In this document: positions 1-8,279 of the stretch, piece by piece
Numbering within the stretch: position 1 is the first letter of the stretch
Layout: every line of letters starts with the position of its first letter
Origin: an uncultured Desulfuromonadales bacterium
GTDB lineage: Bacteria > Desulfobacterota > Desulfuromonadia > Desulfuromonadales > Geopsychrobacteraceae
Reading direction: 5' to 3'
NCBI GenBank assembly: GCA_945787295.1
Contig: CALZHQ010000026.1
Span: 1 to 50,241, forward strand
Length of the DNA: 50,241 bases
The notes under the pieces: generated by a model
What the model was told of the DNA's origin: nothing
Database searches by the model: none
The model's input: the letters and a program-made list of their open reading frames with translations, nothing else
Translations under genes and position numbers: made by a program

Positions 1-734
1 AGACCATCAATACCACCGAGGTCGATAAATGCACCGTAATCGGTCAGGTTCTTGACCACACCCTCGGTGACCTGATTTTCTTCCAGAGTCTTGAGGGTTT
101 CGCCACGCTGTGATTCACGCTCGGTCTCGAGCAGCACACGGCGGGAGAGAACTATATTGCCACGACGCTTGTTCAGCTTGATGATTTTGAACTCGAAGGA
201 CTCACCAATCACCTTGTCCAGGTTACGGACTGGGCGCAGGTCAACTTGAGAACCAGGCAGGAAGGCATTAACGCCGATATCGACCGACAAACCACCTTTA
301 ATGCGGCTGATGATTTTACCTTCGACCACAGCGCCTTCTTCGAGAGAATTCCAGATCTTCTGACGATCTGCCTTCTCTTTGGATAGAACGATCAGACCAC
401 TGTCGCTCTCACCACCACCAAACAGGACGTCGTAAACGTCACCAACATTAACATTGATTTCGCCTTTTTCGTCGGCAAACTCACGAAGAGGAATCACCCC
501 TTCCGATTTGTAACCGACATCGACAACGACCGAATCAGGATTCACCTGAACAATCGTCCCTTCGACGACATCATTGCGCTTTAGCTCGAAGCCACCCTGC
601 TCATAATCCTTGAGCAGCTCCTCGAAGCTTTCTTCGAACTCGCCATCCATTTCTGCCAGCGCGTCCTTTTCGTCCTGCGCGTCCATTTCGTCCAGCGCAG
701 CCATTTCGTCTTGCAGTTCTTTTTCTTCTACCAT
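1..734 (-). CDS. rpsA: 30S ribosomal protein S1, 5' part only
   Basis: Ribosomal protein S1 binds mRNA and helps initiate translation on the 30S subunit. The gene runs off the left edge, so only the first 244 codons are visible. The start is ATG at 734, with a G-rich Shine-Dalgarno sequence about 12 bases upstream. After a strongly acidic N-terminus of about 40 residues come S1/OB-fold repeats: the first near residues 50-117 (EGTIVQVNPDSVVVDVGYKS), the second near 135-200 (EGKIISRIKGGLSVDIGVNA) and the start of a third (EGVVKNLTDYGAFIDLGGID). The third has the canonical RNA-binding S1 pattern. It is the last gene of the ispH-side operon, separated from ispH by about 200 bases. The identification is firm; total length cannot be judged. 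Confidence 0.95.
   Translation of the reverse strand, partial: MVEEKELQDEMAALDEMDAQDEKDALAEMDGEFEESFEELLKDYEQGGFELKRNDVVEGTIVQVNPDSVVVDVGYKSEGVIPLREFADEKGEINVNVGDVYDVLFGGGESDSGLIVLSKEKADRQKIWNSLEEGAVVEGKIISRIKGGLSVDIGVNAFLPGSQVDLRPVRNLDKVIGESFEFKIIKLNKRRGNIVLSRRVLLETERESQRGETLKTLEENQVTEGVVKNLTDYGAFIDLGGIDG
633..704 (-). repeat. Four 18-bp units inside the rpsA acidic N-terminus
   Basis: Codons 11-34 of rpsA form four imperfect 18-base units that encode MAALDE, MDAQDE, KDALAE and MDGEFE. The units lie in frame ahead of the first S1 domain and look like expansion of a short acidic, Met/Asp/Glu-rich segment. No function can be assigned from sequence. Confidence 0.6.
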
Positions 735-931
735 TGGAGATGTTACCCCCTTGCGAATTTCCCGACGCCTTACGGCGGCGGACTCTTTCGAGACTGCGGA
801 AGTTAGCACAGCCTCTAAGAAAAAACAAACCAATATTTTTCAAGCAGTTATTCTTTTTAATCCGCGCGCGCAACCAATATCATCTTCCCCATCCGGGGTG
901 ATAAAATCTGTTATGTCACTCGCAGAAATAC

Positions 932-1774
932 TTAATTACCAGCAGATATGTTATTCAGCCGCTGCAGCACCTCATCAATAATCCAAGCCGGTGTAGAAGC
1001 CCCGGCCGTAATTCCGACCCGCTGTTTATCGACAAACCACTCATCCTGAAGCTGGGCGGCGATTTCAATATGATGCGTACAGGGCTGTTGCTCCTGGCAG
1101 AGTCTTGCCAGCCGTGAGGTATTCGCACTGTTAAAACCACCGATTACCAGCATCAGATCGACCTCGGTGGCGATCTGTCTGGCCTCTCGCTGGCGCAAGG
1201 TCGTTGCATCACAGATAGTGTTATAAACCCGCAACTCTTTAGCCTTCGCCAAACAGGCGGAAACGATCTCCTGTAGATTTTCTAGCGGCTGAGTCGTTTG
1301 AGCAATAATCCCGATCCGACTGTTGTTCGGCAGCGTTTGCACTTCATCCGCCTTGGTAATGACCACAGCGTCGCCGGACGCGTAGGAATAGATCCCTTGA
1401 ACTTCTGGGTGATCCGCCTCGCCGACCAAAACCAGCAGATAGCCCTCCTTGCTTAACTGCGCGGCATAATCCTGGGCTTTTTTAACAAATGGGCAGGTCG
1501 CATCAATAATTTCCAGCTGTTGGTCCTCTATTTCACCCATTTCATCCGCGGTCACGCCATGTGATCGAACCACCACTGCACCAGCCGGGATTTCTGCCAC
1601 CTGTTTGCAGACCTTGACCCCCTGTCGTTCGAGTTGTTCAACCACCTGCGGTGAATGAATCAACGGTCCCAGAGAATGGATCTGTTCATGCTGTGAAGAA
1701 GCATCAAAAGCCATTTGCGTGGCCCGTTTAACGCCAAAACAGAATCCGGCACTTTTTGCCAACACAATTTCCAT
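932..1774 (-). CDS. ispH: 4-hydroxy-3-methylbut-2-enyl diphosphate reductase
   Basis: IspH (LytB) is the last enzyme of the MEP pathway. It reduces HMBPP to IPP and DMAPP with a [4Fe-4S] cluster. The 280-residue product has the normal family length and the three cluster cysteines in their usual contexts: FCFGVKRA near the N-terminus, DATCPFVKK near residue 95 and TICDATTLRQREA near 190. I chose ATG at 1774 over the TTG one codon upstream, because this ATG shares one base with the cmk stop (TGATG), a classic coupled arrangement. It lies between cmk and rpsA, an order common in Desulfuromonadales. Confidence 0.96.
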   Translation of the reverse strand: MEIVLAKSAGFCFGVKRATQMAFDASSQHEQIHSLGPLIHSPQVVEQLERQGVKVCKQVAEIPAGAVVVRSHGVTADEMGEIEDQQLEIIDATCPFVKKAQDYAAQLSKEGYLLVLVGEADHPEVQGIYSYASGDAVVITKADEVQTLPNNSRIGIIAQTTQPLENLQEIVSACLAKAKELRVYNTICDATTLRQREARQIATEVDLMLVIGGFNSANTSRLARLCQEQQPCTHHIEIAAQLQDEWFVDKQRVGITAGASTPAWIIDEVLQRLNNISAGN

Positions 1775-2460
1775 CAACTTGACTCCGTTAACTGTTGACG
1801 CTCAACAACGACCTGCAGCATTGCATCCAGGACGTCATCGATGGTCATCCCGGTAGAATCGATATCAACAGCATCGTCTGCCCTCAACAATGGCGCATGT
1901 TCTCGAGCACTGTCGGCAGCATCCCGCTCCTCGACTTCAGCAATGGTCTGCTGCAGCCCAACCTCCACCCCCTTGGCGCGCAACTCCTCGTAACGGCGCC
2001 GACCACGCTCTTCGGCAGTTGCGGAAAGAAAAAACTTCACCTCCGCCTGCGGGAAAACCACCGTGCCGATATCCCGGCCTTCGAGAACAACACCACCAGA
2101 CGCCCCCATCTGCCGCTGCAAACGTACCAGTGTCTCGCGAACCACCGGACAGGCTGCAACCTTGGCAGTCAGCAGGCTGACTTCTGGAGTGCGAATTTGT
2201 CCTGAAACGTCCTCGCCATTGACAATCACCTGTTCCTGCTCTGCAGCGCGAACAAATTCGATCTGCAGGCCGGCACAAAGACGCCCCAGTGCTTGCTCAT
2301 CGGCCATATCGATCTGCTGACGATTGGCCAACAAAGCGACCGACCGGTACATAGCCCCGGTATCGATATTGGTGTAGCCGATACGTTTAGCCAAGGCCTT
2401 GCTAAGAGTACTTTTGCCGGCACCGGATGGGCCATCAATGGCAATTATCAGTTCCTTCAA
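1774..2460 (-). CDS. cmk: Cytidylate kinase
   Basis: Cmk phosphorylates CMP and dCMP with ATP. The N-terminal P-loop GPSGAGKST is intact, followed by NIDTGAMYR, which contacts the nucleotide, and LEGRDIGTVVFP in the central part. The frame contains no ATG near its start. A TTG at 2460 has AGGA about eight bases upstream and gives a 228-residue protein with a normal N-terminus (MKELIIAIDG). A further TTG at 2481 would add seven residues but has no ribosome-binding sequence. The stop overlaps the ispH start by one base. The gene sits about 100 bases after aroA in the aromatic operon. Identity is firm and only the start is uncertain. Confidence 0.93.
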   Translation of the reverse strand: MKELIIAIDGPSGAGKSTLSKALAKRIGYTNIDTGAMYRSVALLANRQQIDMADEQALGRLCAGLQIEFVRAAEQEQVIVNGEDVSGQIRTPEVSLLTAKVAACPVVRETLVRLQRQMGASGGVVLEGRDIGTVVFPQAEVKFFLSATAEERGRRRYEELRAKGVEVGLQQTIAEVEERDAADSAREHAPLLRADDAVDIDSTGMTIDDVLDAMLQVVVERQQLTESS

Positions 2461-2563
2461 TATCTCAATCCTAGAAGACAAGTCAAAACCGACAAAAGCT
2501 GGTCAGCTGATGCCGGTTCGTTTCGCGGACAAATTCAATATAACAGATGATGCTGTCCAAAAA

Positions 2564-3862
2564 TCAAGCCTGAATACTGTTCAACAATTCCCAGAAGTTG
2601 GGAAAAGAGGTCGCCGTACAGCCGGTATCTTCAATAATCACTTCCGCATTCGCGCAGAGGGCGGCAACCGCCATACTCATGGCAATCCGATGATCGCCAA
2701 AAGAGTTGACCCTGCCACCATCCAATGGCTGCCCACCAGTGATGCGCATTCCATCTTCCAGCGGCTCGATCTGTGCCCCCAGTTTACCCAGCGTATCGCA
2801 CATTGCAGCTATCCGGTCGGTCTCTTTAACCCGCAGCTCTTTGGCATCACGAATCGTCGTCACCCCTTCGGCAAAGGCCGCGGCAACACTGACCACCGGA
2901 AACTCATCAATGGCTCGCGGCACCAGCTCGCCACCGATCTCGATCCCCTTGAGTTGACTCGATTTGACCAGCAGGTCAGCTACCGGTTCACCTGAAAGCT
3001 CCCTTTGATTAAGCAGCTCGATCGAACCACCCATCTGTTGCAGGATATCGATAATGCCACTGCGGGTCGGGTTAACACCGACATTTTTCAGCAGCAATTC
3101 AGCTCCCGGCACGATCGAACCGGCAACCAGAAAAAAAGCCGCCGAAGAGATATCCCCCGGGACGACAACGTCCCGCCCCTCAAGGAAGACTGGACCGGTC
3201 ACCCGTGCGCCACCGGTGAAAGATTCGATGTCGGCTCCGAAATAACGTAGCATCCGCTCACTGTGATCGCGTGACAGGTGCGGTTCATAGACCGTGGTGG
3301 TTCCTTCGATCTGCATCCCGGCCAGCAACAAAGCTGACTTAACCTGGGCGCTGGCGACCGGAGAGCGATATTCAGTCGGGTGCAGGCCACCGCCATCGAT
3401 CGCCAAGGGCGCTTTGGTATTGGCATCACGACCCAAAAACTTGGCTCCCATCTGCGATAACGGATTGATCACCCGGCCCATCGGCCGCTGGCGCAGGTAC
3501 TGGTCGCCAGTCAAAACGGAGAAGAAAGGTTGTGCGGCCAAAATTCCGCTCATCAATCGCATGGTGGTCCCAGAATTGCCACAGTCGATAACATCGACAG
3601 GTTCCTGCAGTCCATCAAGTCCACGGCCTTGAATAATCAGTTCATCATCCCCCTTTTCGACGACTTCTACACCCATCGCCTGAAACGCCTTAAGGGTCGA
3701 CAAACAATCCTCGCCACGCAGCAGCCCACGAACCCGGCTCTCCCCTTTGGCCAGGGAGGCGAACATAATTGCCCGGTGTGAAATCGACTTATCGCCAGGG
3801 ACGACAATTTCACCATGCAGCGATTTGAGCGGGGCAATGGTTCTGGTTTCATATTTATGCAT
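2564..3862 (-). CDS. aroA: 3-phosphoshikimate 1-carboxyvinyltransferase (EPSP synthase)
   Basis: This enzyme joins shikimate-3-phosphate and phosphoenolpyruvate in the sixth step of the shikimate pathway. The 432-residue protein shows the PEP/S3P-binding motifs GDKSISHRA near the N-terminus, DCGNSGTTMRLMSG, QRPMGRVINPL, KETDRIAAM and FGDHRIAMSMA near the C-terminus. The reading frame is open 156 bases further upstream, but that stretch overlaps tyrA in another frame. ATG at 3862 gives the normal length and leaves a 49-base gap to tyrA. It lies downstream of pheA and tyrA, so the operon combines the common trunk of the pathway with the Phe and Tyr branches. Confidence 0.96.
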   Translation of the reverse strand: MHKYETRTIAPLKSLHGEIVVPGDKSISHRAIMFASLAKGESRVRGLLRGEDCLSTLKAFQAMGVEVVEKGDDELIIQGRGLDGLQEPVDVIDCGNSGTTMRLMSGILAAQPFFSVLTGDQYLRQRPMGRVINPLSQMGAKFLGRDANTKAPLAIDGGGLHPTEYRSPVASAQVKSALLLAGMQIEGTTTVYEPHLSRDHSERMLRYFGADIESFTGGARVTGPVFLEGRDVVVPGDISSAAFFLVAGSIVPGAELLLKNVGVNPTRSGIIDILQQMGGSIELLNQRELSGEPVADLLVKSSQLKGIEIGGELVPRAIDEFPVVSVAAAFAEGVTTIRDAKELRVKETDRIAAMCDTLGKLGAQIEPLEDGMRITGGQPLDGGRVNSFGDHRIAMSMAVAALCANAEVIIEDTGCTATSFPNFWELLNSIQA

Positions 3863-3911
3863 CAGCCGGTCGCCTTTATTAGTAATATTGGGTGTGCATG
3901 CTGCACCTGAA

Positions 3912-4778
3912 TTACAGGATCGCGTCGCGCAGCTCTTTTGAGCGAAGGAAAAACTCAAACAACTTTTCTCCACTTCCTTCAGCCACATCGGCCTTAAGCT
4001 CGGCAAAGAAAGTCTCAAACTGTTCCATCATTTCCAGCAAACCATCACGGTTGGTCTCGGCAATATCTCGCCACATGGTCGGATCCGAAGAGGCTATGCG
4101 GGTAAAATCTCGGAAGCCACCAGCCGAATATTCAAGAATATTCTCTTCATAGTGATCGTAGGAGCCGACCGCGTTGACCAGTGAATAAGCAACCATGTGC
4201 GGCAGATGGCTGATGGCGGCAAGCACCCGATCGTGCTTTTCCAACGACATCTGTACCACGTCACTGCCGGCCAGTTGCCACATCTTTGCTACCATCGCCA
4301 AGGCTTGCGGATCGGTATGCTCGGTCGGAGTCAGGATGCAACGCTTACCCTGGTAAAGGGTTGGAAAAGCAGCTTCAGCACCACTTTTTTCGGTGCCGGC
4401 AATCGGATGCCCAGGAACAAAATGGATGCCTTCCGGCATCAGCGGCTCAATCGACTCAGCCACCGCAGCCTTAACGCTGCCACCATCGGTGATGATCGCT
4501 CCCGGCTTCAGGCCGGGCAGCAGTTCCAGAGTGACTGTTGCCAGGGTTTTTACCGGCGTCGCCAAAAAAACGATATCTGCATCTTTGACGGCCTCGATCG
4601 GGTCACGCGAGTAACGATCGACCACTCCCAGTTCAAGCGCTTTTTCCAGATTCGGTTTACCGCGCCCACAACCAACAACCTCACCGACCGCCCCCGCGGC
4701 CTTCAGAGCCAACGACAGCGAACCGCCGATCAAACCGACACCGATGATCGCCAGACGGGGAATCAAAACCTCAGACAT
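3912..4778 (-). CDS. tyrA: Prephenate dehydrogenase
   Basis: TyrA converts prephenate to 4-hydroxyphenylpyruvate with NAD(P)+ on the tyrosine branch. The 288-residue protein begins with a Rossmann motif (IIGVGLIGGSLSLALK), has VPGHPIAGTEKSG (the family's conserved HPxxG region) and an all-helical C-terminal domain containing SHLPHMVAYSLV and the family signature GGFRDFTRIASSDPTMW. No chorismate mutase domain is fused to it; that activity is on pheA. The start is ATG at 4778 with a GGGAGAG-type ribosome-binding site. This ATG begins two bases after the pheA stop, so the genes are probably translationally coupled. Confidence 0.95.
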   Translation of the reverse strand: MSEVLIPRLAIIGVGLIGGSLSLALKAAGAVGEVVGCGRGKPNLEKALELGVVDRYSRDPIEAVKDADIVFLATPVKTLATVTLELLPGLKPGAIITDGGSVKAAVAESIEPLMPEGIHFVPGHPIAGTEKSGAEAAFPTLYQGKRCILTPTEHTDPQALAMVAKMWQLAGSDVVQMSLEKHDRVLAAISHLPHMVAYSLVNAVGSYDHYEENILEYSAGGFRDFTRIASSDPTMWRDIAETNRDGLLEMMEQFETFFAELKADVAEGSGEKLFEFFLRSKELRDAIL

Positions 4779-4780
4779 GC

Positions 4781-5878
4781 CTAACTCTCCCCTTTCGGTT
4801 TTTCCTGGCGGGCGATCGGGTAGGAACCGAGCACCTTGAGGAAATGACAATGATCGCGCAGCTCATCGATGGCATCAGAAATCGCCGTATCACTGATATG
4901 CCCGATCAGGTCGAGGAAGAAAATATACTCCCAGGCCTTCTGCTTCATCGGCCGACTCTCGATCTTCGACAGGTTGATTCCCCGTTTACTGAACGGCTCG
5001 AGCATCCGGGAGAGAATTCCCGGCGCGTCCTTAACACTGAACATGATCGAGGTCTTATCATTGCCGCTCCTCTCTGGAGTCTTTTTGCCAATCACCAGAA
5101 AGCGCGTGAAATTGTTGGGATTGTCCTCGATCTTCGCTTTGACCACCTTCAACCCATACTGGACGATAGCAGCCTCACTGGCAATCGCCGCCGCAGTTTC
5201 GTCCTCGGCAGCCAATTGAGCTGCGGCTGCAGTACTGGCAACATCAACTAAAGGCGTATCTGCCAGATTCGCTTCAAACCAATGTCGGCATTGGGCCAAG
5301 GCCTGTGGATGAGAAACGATTTTACTGATTTGTTCGATATTGCCGGTCTTCGACAACAGGTTATGGGAAATCTCCAGCATGATTTCGGCTATCACCTGCA
5401 GCTCGGAGCCGATGAACATATCGAGAGTATGATTGACCACCCCTTCTGTCGAATTTTCAACCGGGACCACACCGTAATGAGCACGGTCCCGCTCAACCTC
5501 TTCAAACACCGAGGGAATACTTTTCAGCGGAACCAGCTGCGCCGACAGTCCGAACTGCTGCATCGCCGCCAAATGCGTAAAGGTCGACTGCGGACCGAGG
5601 AAGGCGACCTGCATCGGCAGTTCCATGTTCAGCGATGCCGAGATAATCTCCCGGAAGACCTTGACCACCGCCTGATTCGGAAATGGGCCGGCATTAGCTG
5701 CAGTCAGCCGTTCGTAAATCGCTTTCTCACGACTCGGCACATAATAAGTCCCACCGCTCCCCTCTTTCGCCTTGCCGACACCGAGCACCACCTGGGCACG
5801 CTGATTGAGCAGTTCAAGAATCTGGTTATCGATCGCATCGATCTGCCCACGTAATTTTTTCAAATCATCTTTTGCCAT
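4781..5878 (-). CDS. pheA: Bifunctional chorismate mutase / prephenate dehydratase
   Basis: This is a 365-residue fusion of two enzymes of phenylalanine synthesis plus a regulatory domain. Residues 1-85 are an AroQ-type chorismate mutase (LRGQIDAIDNQILELLNQRA). About 90-270 is the prephenate dehydratase core, with GPQSTFTHLAA and the catalytic TRF motif in NNFTRFLVIGK. About 280-360 is an ACT domain with GILSRMLEPFSKRGINL and ESRP, the usual site of phenylalanine feedback inhibition. The ATG at 5878 is the only reasonable start. It is the first gene of the aromatic operon, with a candidate promoter about 40 bases upstream. Confidence 0.96.
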   Translation of the reverse strand: MAKDDLKKLRGQIDAIDNQILELLNQRAQVVLGVGKAKEGSGGTYYVPSREKAIYERLTAANAGPFPNQAVVKVFREIISASLNMELPMQVAFLGPQSTFTHLAAMQQFGLSAQLVPLKSIPSVFEEVERDRAHYGVVPVENSTEGVVNHTLDMFIGSELQVIAEIMLEISHNLLSKTGNIEQISKIVSHPQALAQCRHWFEANLADTPLVDVASTAAAAQLAAEDETAAAIASEAAIVQYGLKVVKAKIEDNPNNFTRFLVIGKKTPERSGNDKTSIMFSVKDAPGILSRMLEPFSKRGINLSKIESRPMKQKAWEYIFFLDLIGHISDTAISDAIDELRDHCHFLKVLGSYPIARQEKPKGES

Positions 5879-5918
5879 TAGTCGATATCTCTTATGAAGA
5901 GGATAGATTGAATGCAGG

Positions 5919-5947
5919 AATGTAGCTTAAAGTGTCGCGAAAATCAA
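5919..5947 (-). promoter_or_regulatory. Candidate sigma-70 promoter for the pheA operon
   Basis: On the minus strand a TTGATT hexamer (5942-5947) lies exactly 17 bases from TACATT (5919-5924), upstream of the pheA ATG. Each hexamer matches four of six consensus bases and the spacing is ideal. This is pattern evidence only. Confidence 0.4.
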
Positions 5948-5983
5948 CGATTCCGCGGCTTTTCATAACAATAAATCTTTGGT

Positions 5984-6940
5984 TCAGCTGGCCGAAACCC
6001 CGGCCAGTTGCACGGCAACCGAAATCAGCTCATCACGGCCATGCGGTCCATTTTCCAGCTGTTCAAACCAGCGCTGAGGAAACCAATGTTCCCCGTGTAG
6101 CGCGCCAACCAGGGCACCGGTCATTGCAGCAACGGTATCAGTATCTCCCCCGAGGTTAACCGCCTGGATGATTGCCTCTTCCGGATCATCGATATAGCGC
6201 AGCGCGGCCCAAAGTGCCGGCGGCCAGGATTCTCTGCTGCGGACACCGCAACCGAACGTTTCAGCAACCTGAGCGGCGCCTGCCTGCTGGGCCAGCAATG
6301 TGGCCAACAGCTCCAGTTTGCCATTAAATATCGATTCGGGAGCGTACCAGAGTAACTGTTCGAGAAATTTTTCTCTGTCAGGGATTTTTTCTGCTGCCAG
6401 CAACAAACCGATTGCGCGCGCCTGCAGTAAAGCGGCATCGATCCCTTCGGCGTGAGTATGCGTCATCCAGACGGCAGCTTTGACCTTTGCGTAGAGCAAC
6501 AGGTAATCCTGCTGTCCATACAGCAAGCCGATCGGCGCAATCCTCATCGCTCCACCGTTGCCGAAAGAGCCCTCGGCAAACAGCATGGTCCCGGTCTGCC
6601 GCCAGTCGGCGCCCTGTTGCAAGGCTGTCAGCACCTGAACTGCGCTGCGACCATAGCCTCGTTGTGGTGAGAAAGACTCCGCATAAGCGGCCGCACAATC
6701 GACACCATCGACTCCACTGCTGCGGATCAGTGAGCGAGCTAAAGCCAGAGTCATTTCCGTGTCATCGGTATAACAGCCAAATCCAAGCCCCCTTTCGGAA
6801 GAGATAAAATCACGCAAAAGGCCTGGATGCTGTTGTAGAATTTCTGCCCGCGACTGCATTTCGACTGGCGCTCCGAGGACATCGCCGAAGGCACAGCCGA
6901 GCAGAGAACCGACAAAACGGGATTTTCGCTTAATTGACAT
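5984..6940 (-). CDS. ADP-ribosylglycohydrolase family protein
   Basis: This 318-residue protein belongs to the DraG/ADP-ribosylglycohydrolase family, which removes ADP-ribose from proteins or small molecules using two metal ions. The metal-binding motifs are present: GDVLGAPVE near residue 16, YTDDTEMTLALA near 60 and GGDTDTVAAMTGALVGA near the C-terminus. I chose ATG at 6940, which follows AGGAGG at a rather long 14-base spacing; the further 24 upstream codons look non-coding. No ADP-ribosyltransferase or nitrogenase gene is near, so the substrate is unknown. It is divergent from the aminotransferase gene and may be transcribed alone. Confidence 0.88.
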   Translation of the reverse strand: MSIKRKSRFVGSLLGCAFGDVLGAPVEMQSRAEILQQHPGLLRDFISSERGLGFGCYTDDTEMTLALARSLIRSSGVDGVDCAAAYAESFSPQRGYGRSAVQVLTALQQGADWRQTGTMLFAEGSFGNGGAMRIAPIGLLYGQQDYLLLYAKVKAAVWMTHTHAEGIDAALLQARAIGLLLAAEKIPDREKFLEQLLWYAPESIFNGKLELLATLLAQQAGAAQVAETFGCGVRSRESWPPALWAALRYIDDPEEAIIQAVNLGGDTDTVAAMTGALVGALHGEHWFPQRWFEQLENGPHGRDELISVAVQLAGVSAS

Positions 6941-6959
6941 AACAGAGAACTGAACCTCC

Positions 6960-6988
6960 TTGACCCACTGTAGACGTGCAGTTAAACT
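6960..6988 (+). promoter_or_regulatory. Candidate promoter of the aminotransferase gene with overlapping inverted repeat
   Basis: TTGACC (6960-6965) and TAAACT (6983-6988) are separated by 17 bases, about 55 bases before the aminotransferase start. The -10 region is covered by an inverted repeat (GCAGT-TAA-ACTGC, 6978-6990), which could bind a repressor. Pattern evidence only. Confidence 0.4.
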
Positions 6989-7041
6989 GCGGCAGATTAT
7001 TTTTGGGGTCACCCCTGACAGGACCTGAAAGGACAGATTGA

Positions 7042-8223
7042 ATGACTATAGCGACAAAAGTCAATGAATGTATCGAACGCGCCTCCTGGATTCGCAAAAT
7101 GTTCGAAGAGGGCGCCGCGTTGCGCGAACAATACGGGGCAGACCAGATTTTCGACTTTACTCTCGGCAACCCGACCATCGAACCACCGGCCGAACTGCAC
7201 GCAGAGTTGAAAAAGATTGCCACATCACCGCTACCGGGGATGCACCGCTATATGAATAATGCGGGCTATGATGAGACCCGTTCAGCCGTTGCCGAAGTGA
7301 TTGCAGAGCAGTGTAAGCAACCGGTCGCCAAAGAACACGTGGTGATGACCTGCGGTGCCGGTGCTGCCCTCAACGTGGTGCTGAAAACCCTGCTCAACCC
7401 GGGCGATGAAGTGATCATCCTGACCCCGTTTTTTGTCGAGTATAAATTCTACATTGACAACCACCAGGGGATTCCGGTTACGGTCAGCACCCTGGACGAC
7501 TTCCAACCGGACCTTCTCGCTTTGGAGAGTGCCATCAATGACCGTACCAAGGCGATCATCATCAACTCGCCGAACAATCCGACCGGGGTCATCTATCCGG
7601 AAGCAACTCTCAAAGAACTGGCACAGTTGCTGAAAAAGAAAGAACAGGAGTTGGGGACGACCATTACCGTCATTTCCGATGAGCCTTACGCCAAAATCAG
7701 CTATGGAGAAGACGTCCCCTGCATCTTTAACTCCGTTGACAATGCCGTGATTGTCACCTCGCACTCGAAAGATCTGGCCCTGCCGGGTGAGCGGATCGGC
7801 TACCTGGCCGCCAACCCGGCGATGGACGAGGTCGAATTGTTCATGCAGGGGGCTATCTTCTGCAACCGGGTGCTCGGTTTTGTCAACGCCCCGGCCCTGA
7901 TGCAGCGGCTGGTCACCAAGCTGCAGCACTGCAGTGTCGACAGTGAAATATATCGTCATAAACGCGATCTGCTCTACAACAAACTGACTGAGCTTGGCTT
8001 CGAGATGGTCAAACCGGGCGGTGGTTTCTACCTGTTCCCGAAATCACCGTTAGCCGACGAGATGGAGTTCATCCGCATGGCGCAAAAATATCGCATCCTG
8101 CTGGTGCCCGGCTCCGGTTTCGGTGCGCCGGGATTCTTCCGCATTGCCTATTGCGTGGAGGATGAGATGATCGAGCGCAGCCTGCCGCGCTGGGAAGAGT
8201 TAGCCAAAGAGGCTGGCCTGTGA
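7042..8223 (+). CDS. Pyridoxal-phosphate-dependent class I/II aminotransferase
   Basis: A 393-residue fold-type I aminotransferase. Visible features are the N-terminal substrate segment FTLGNPTIEPP, the cofactor-binding GAGAALNVVLK near residue 105, NSPNNPTGV near 175, SDEPYAKISY near 212, the Schiff-base lysine K243 in SHSKDLALPGERIGY, and the carboxylate-binding arginine in FFRIAYCV near the C-terminus. It starts at ATG 7042 with AAAGGA eight bases upstream. The family covers aspartate, aromatic and alanine aminotransferases. The nearby pheA/tyrA genes make an aromatic or aspartate substrate plausible, but the sequence does not settle it. It is convergent with murB across a shared terminator. 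Confidence 0.9.
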   Translation: MTIATKVNECIERASWIRKMFEEGAALREQYGADQIFDFTLGNPTIEPPAELHAELKKIATSPLPGMHRYMNNAGYDETRSAVAEVIAEQCKQPVAKEHVVMTCGAGAALNVVLKTLLNPGDEVIILTPFFVEYKFYIDNHQGIPVTVSTLDDFQPDLLALESAINDRTKAIIINSPNNPTGVIYPEATLKELAQLLKKKEQELGTTITVISDEPYAKISYGEDVPCIFNSVDNAVIVTSHSKDLALPGERIGYLAANPAMDEVELFMQGAIFCNRVLGFVNAPALMQRLVTKLQHCSVDSEIYRHKRDLLYNKLTELGFEMVKPGGGFYLFPKSPLADEMEFIRMAQKYRILLVPGSGFGAPGFFRIAYCVEDEMIERSLPRWEELAKEAGL

Positions 8224-8247
8224 AAGAGTAAGAAATATTGCATTGGC

Positions 8248-8276
8248 AAAGGCCGTCCGTGATTCGGGCGGCCTTT
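8248..8276. terminator. Bidirectional terminator between the aminotransferase gene and murB
   Basis: AAAGGCCG (8248-8255) and CGGCCTTT (8269-8276) form a perfect 8-bp stem, extended inward by CCG/CGG. It lies in the 56-base gap between two convergent genes. The A-rich and T-rich flanks let it act on both strands. Confidence 0.8.
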
Positions 8277-8279
8277 CGT

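Noticed and set aside
5984..6010. Inverted repeat CTGGCCG/CGGCCAG at the end of the ADP-ribosylglycohydrolase gene
   Set aside because: It overlaps the last codons and has no T-run, so I do not call it a terminator.
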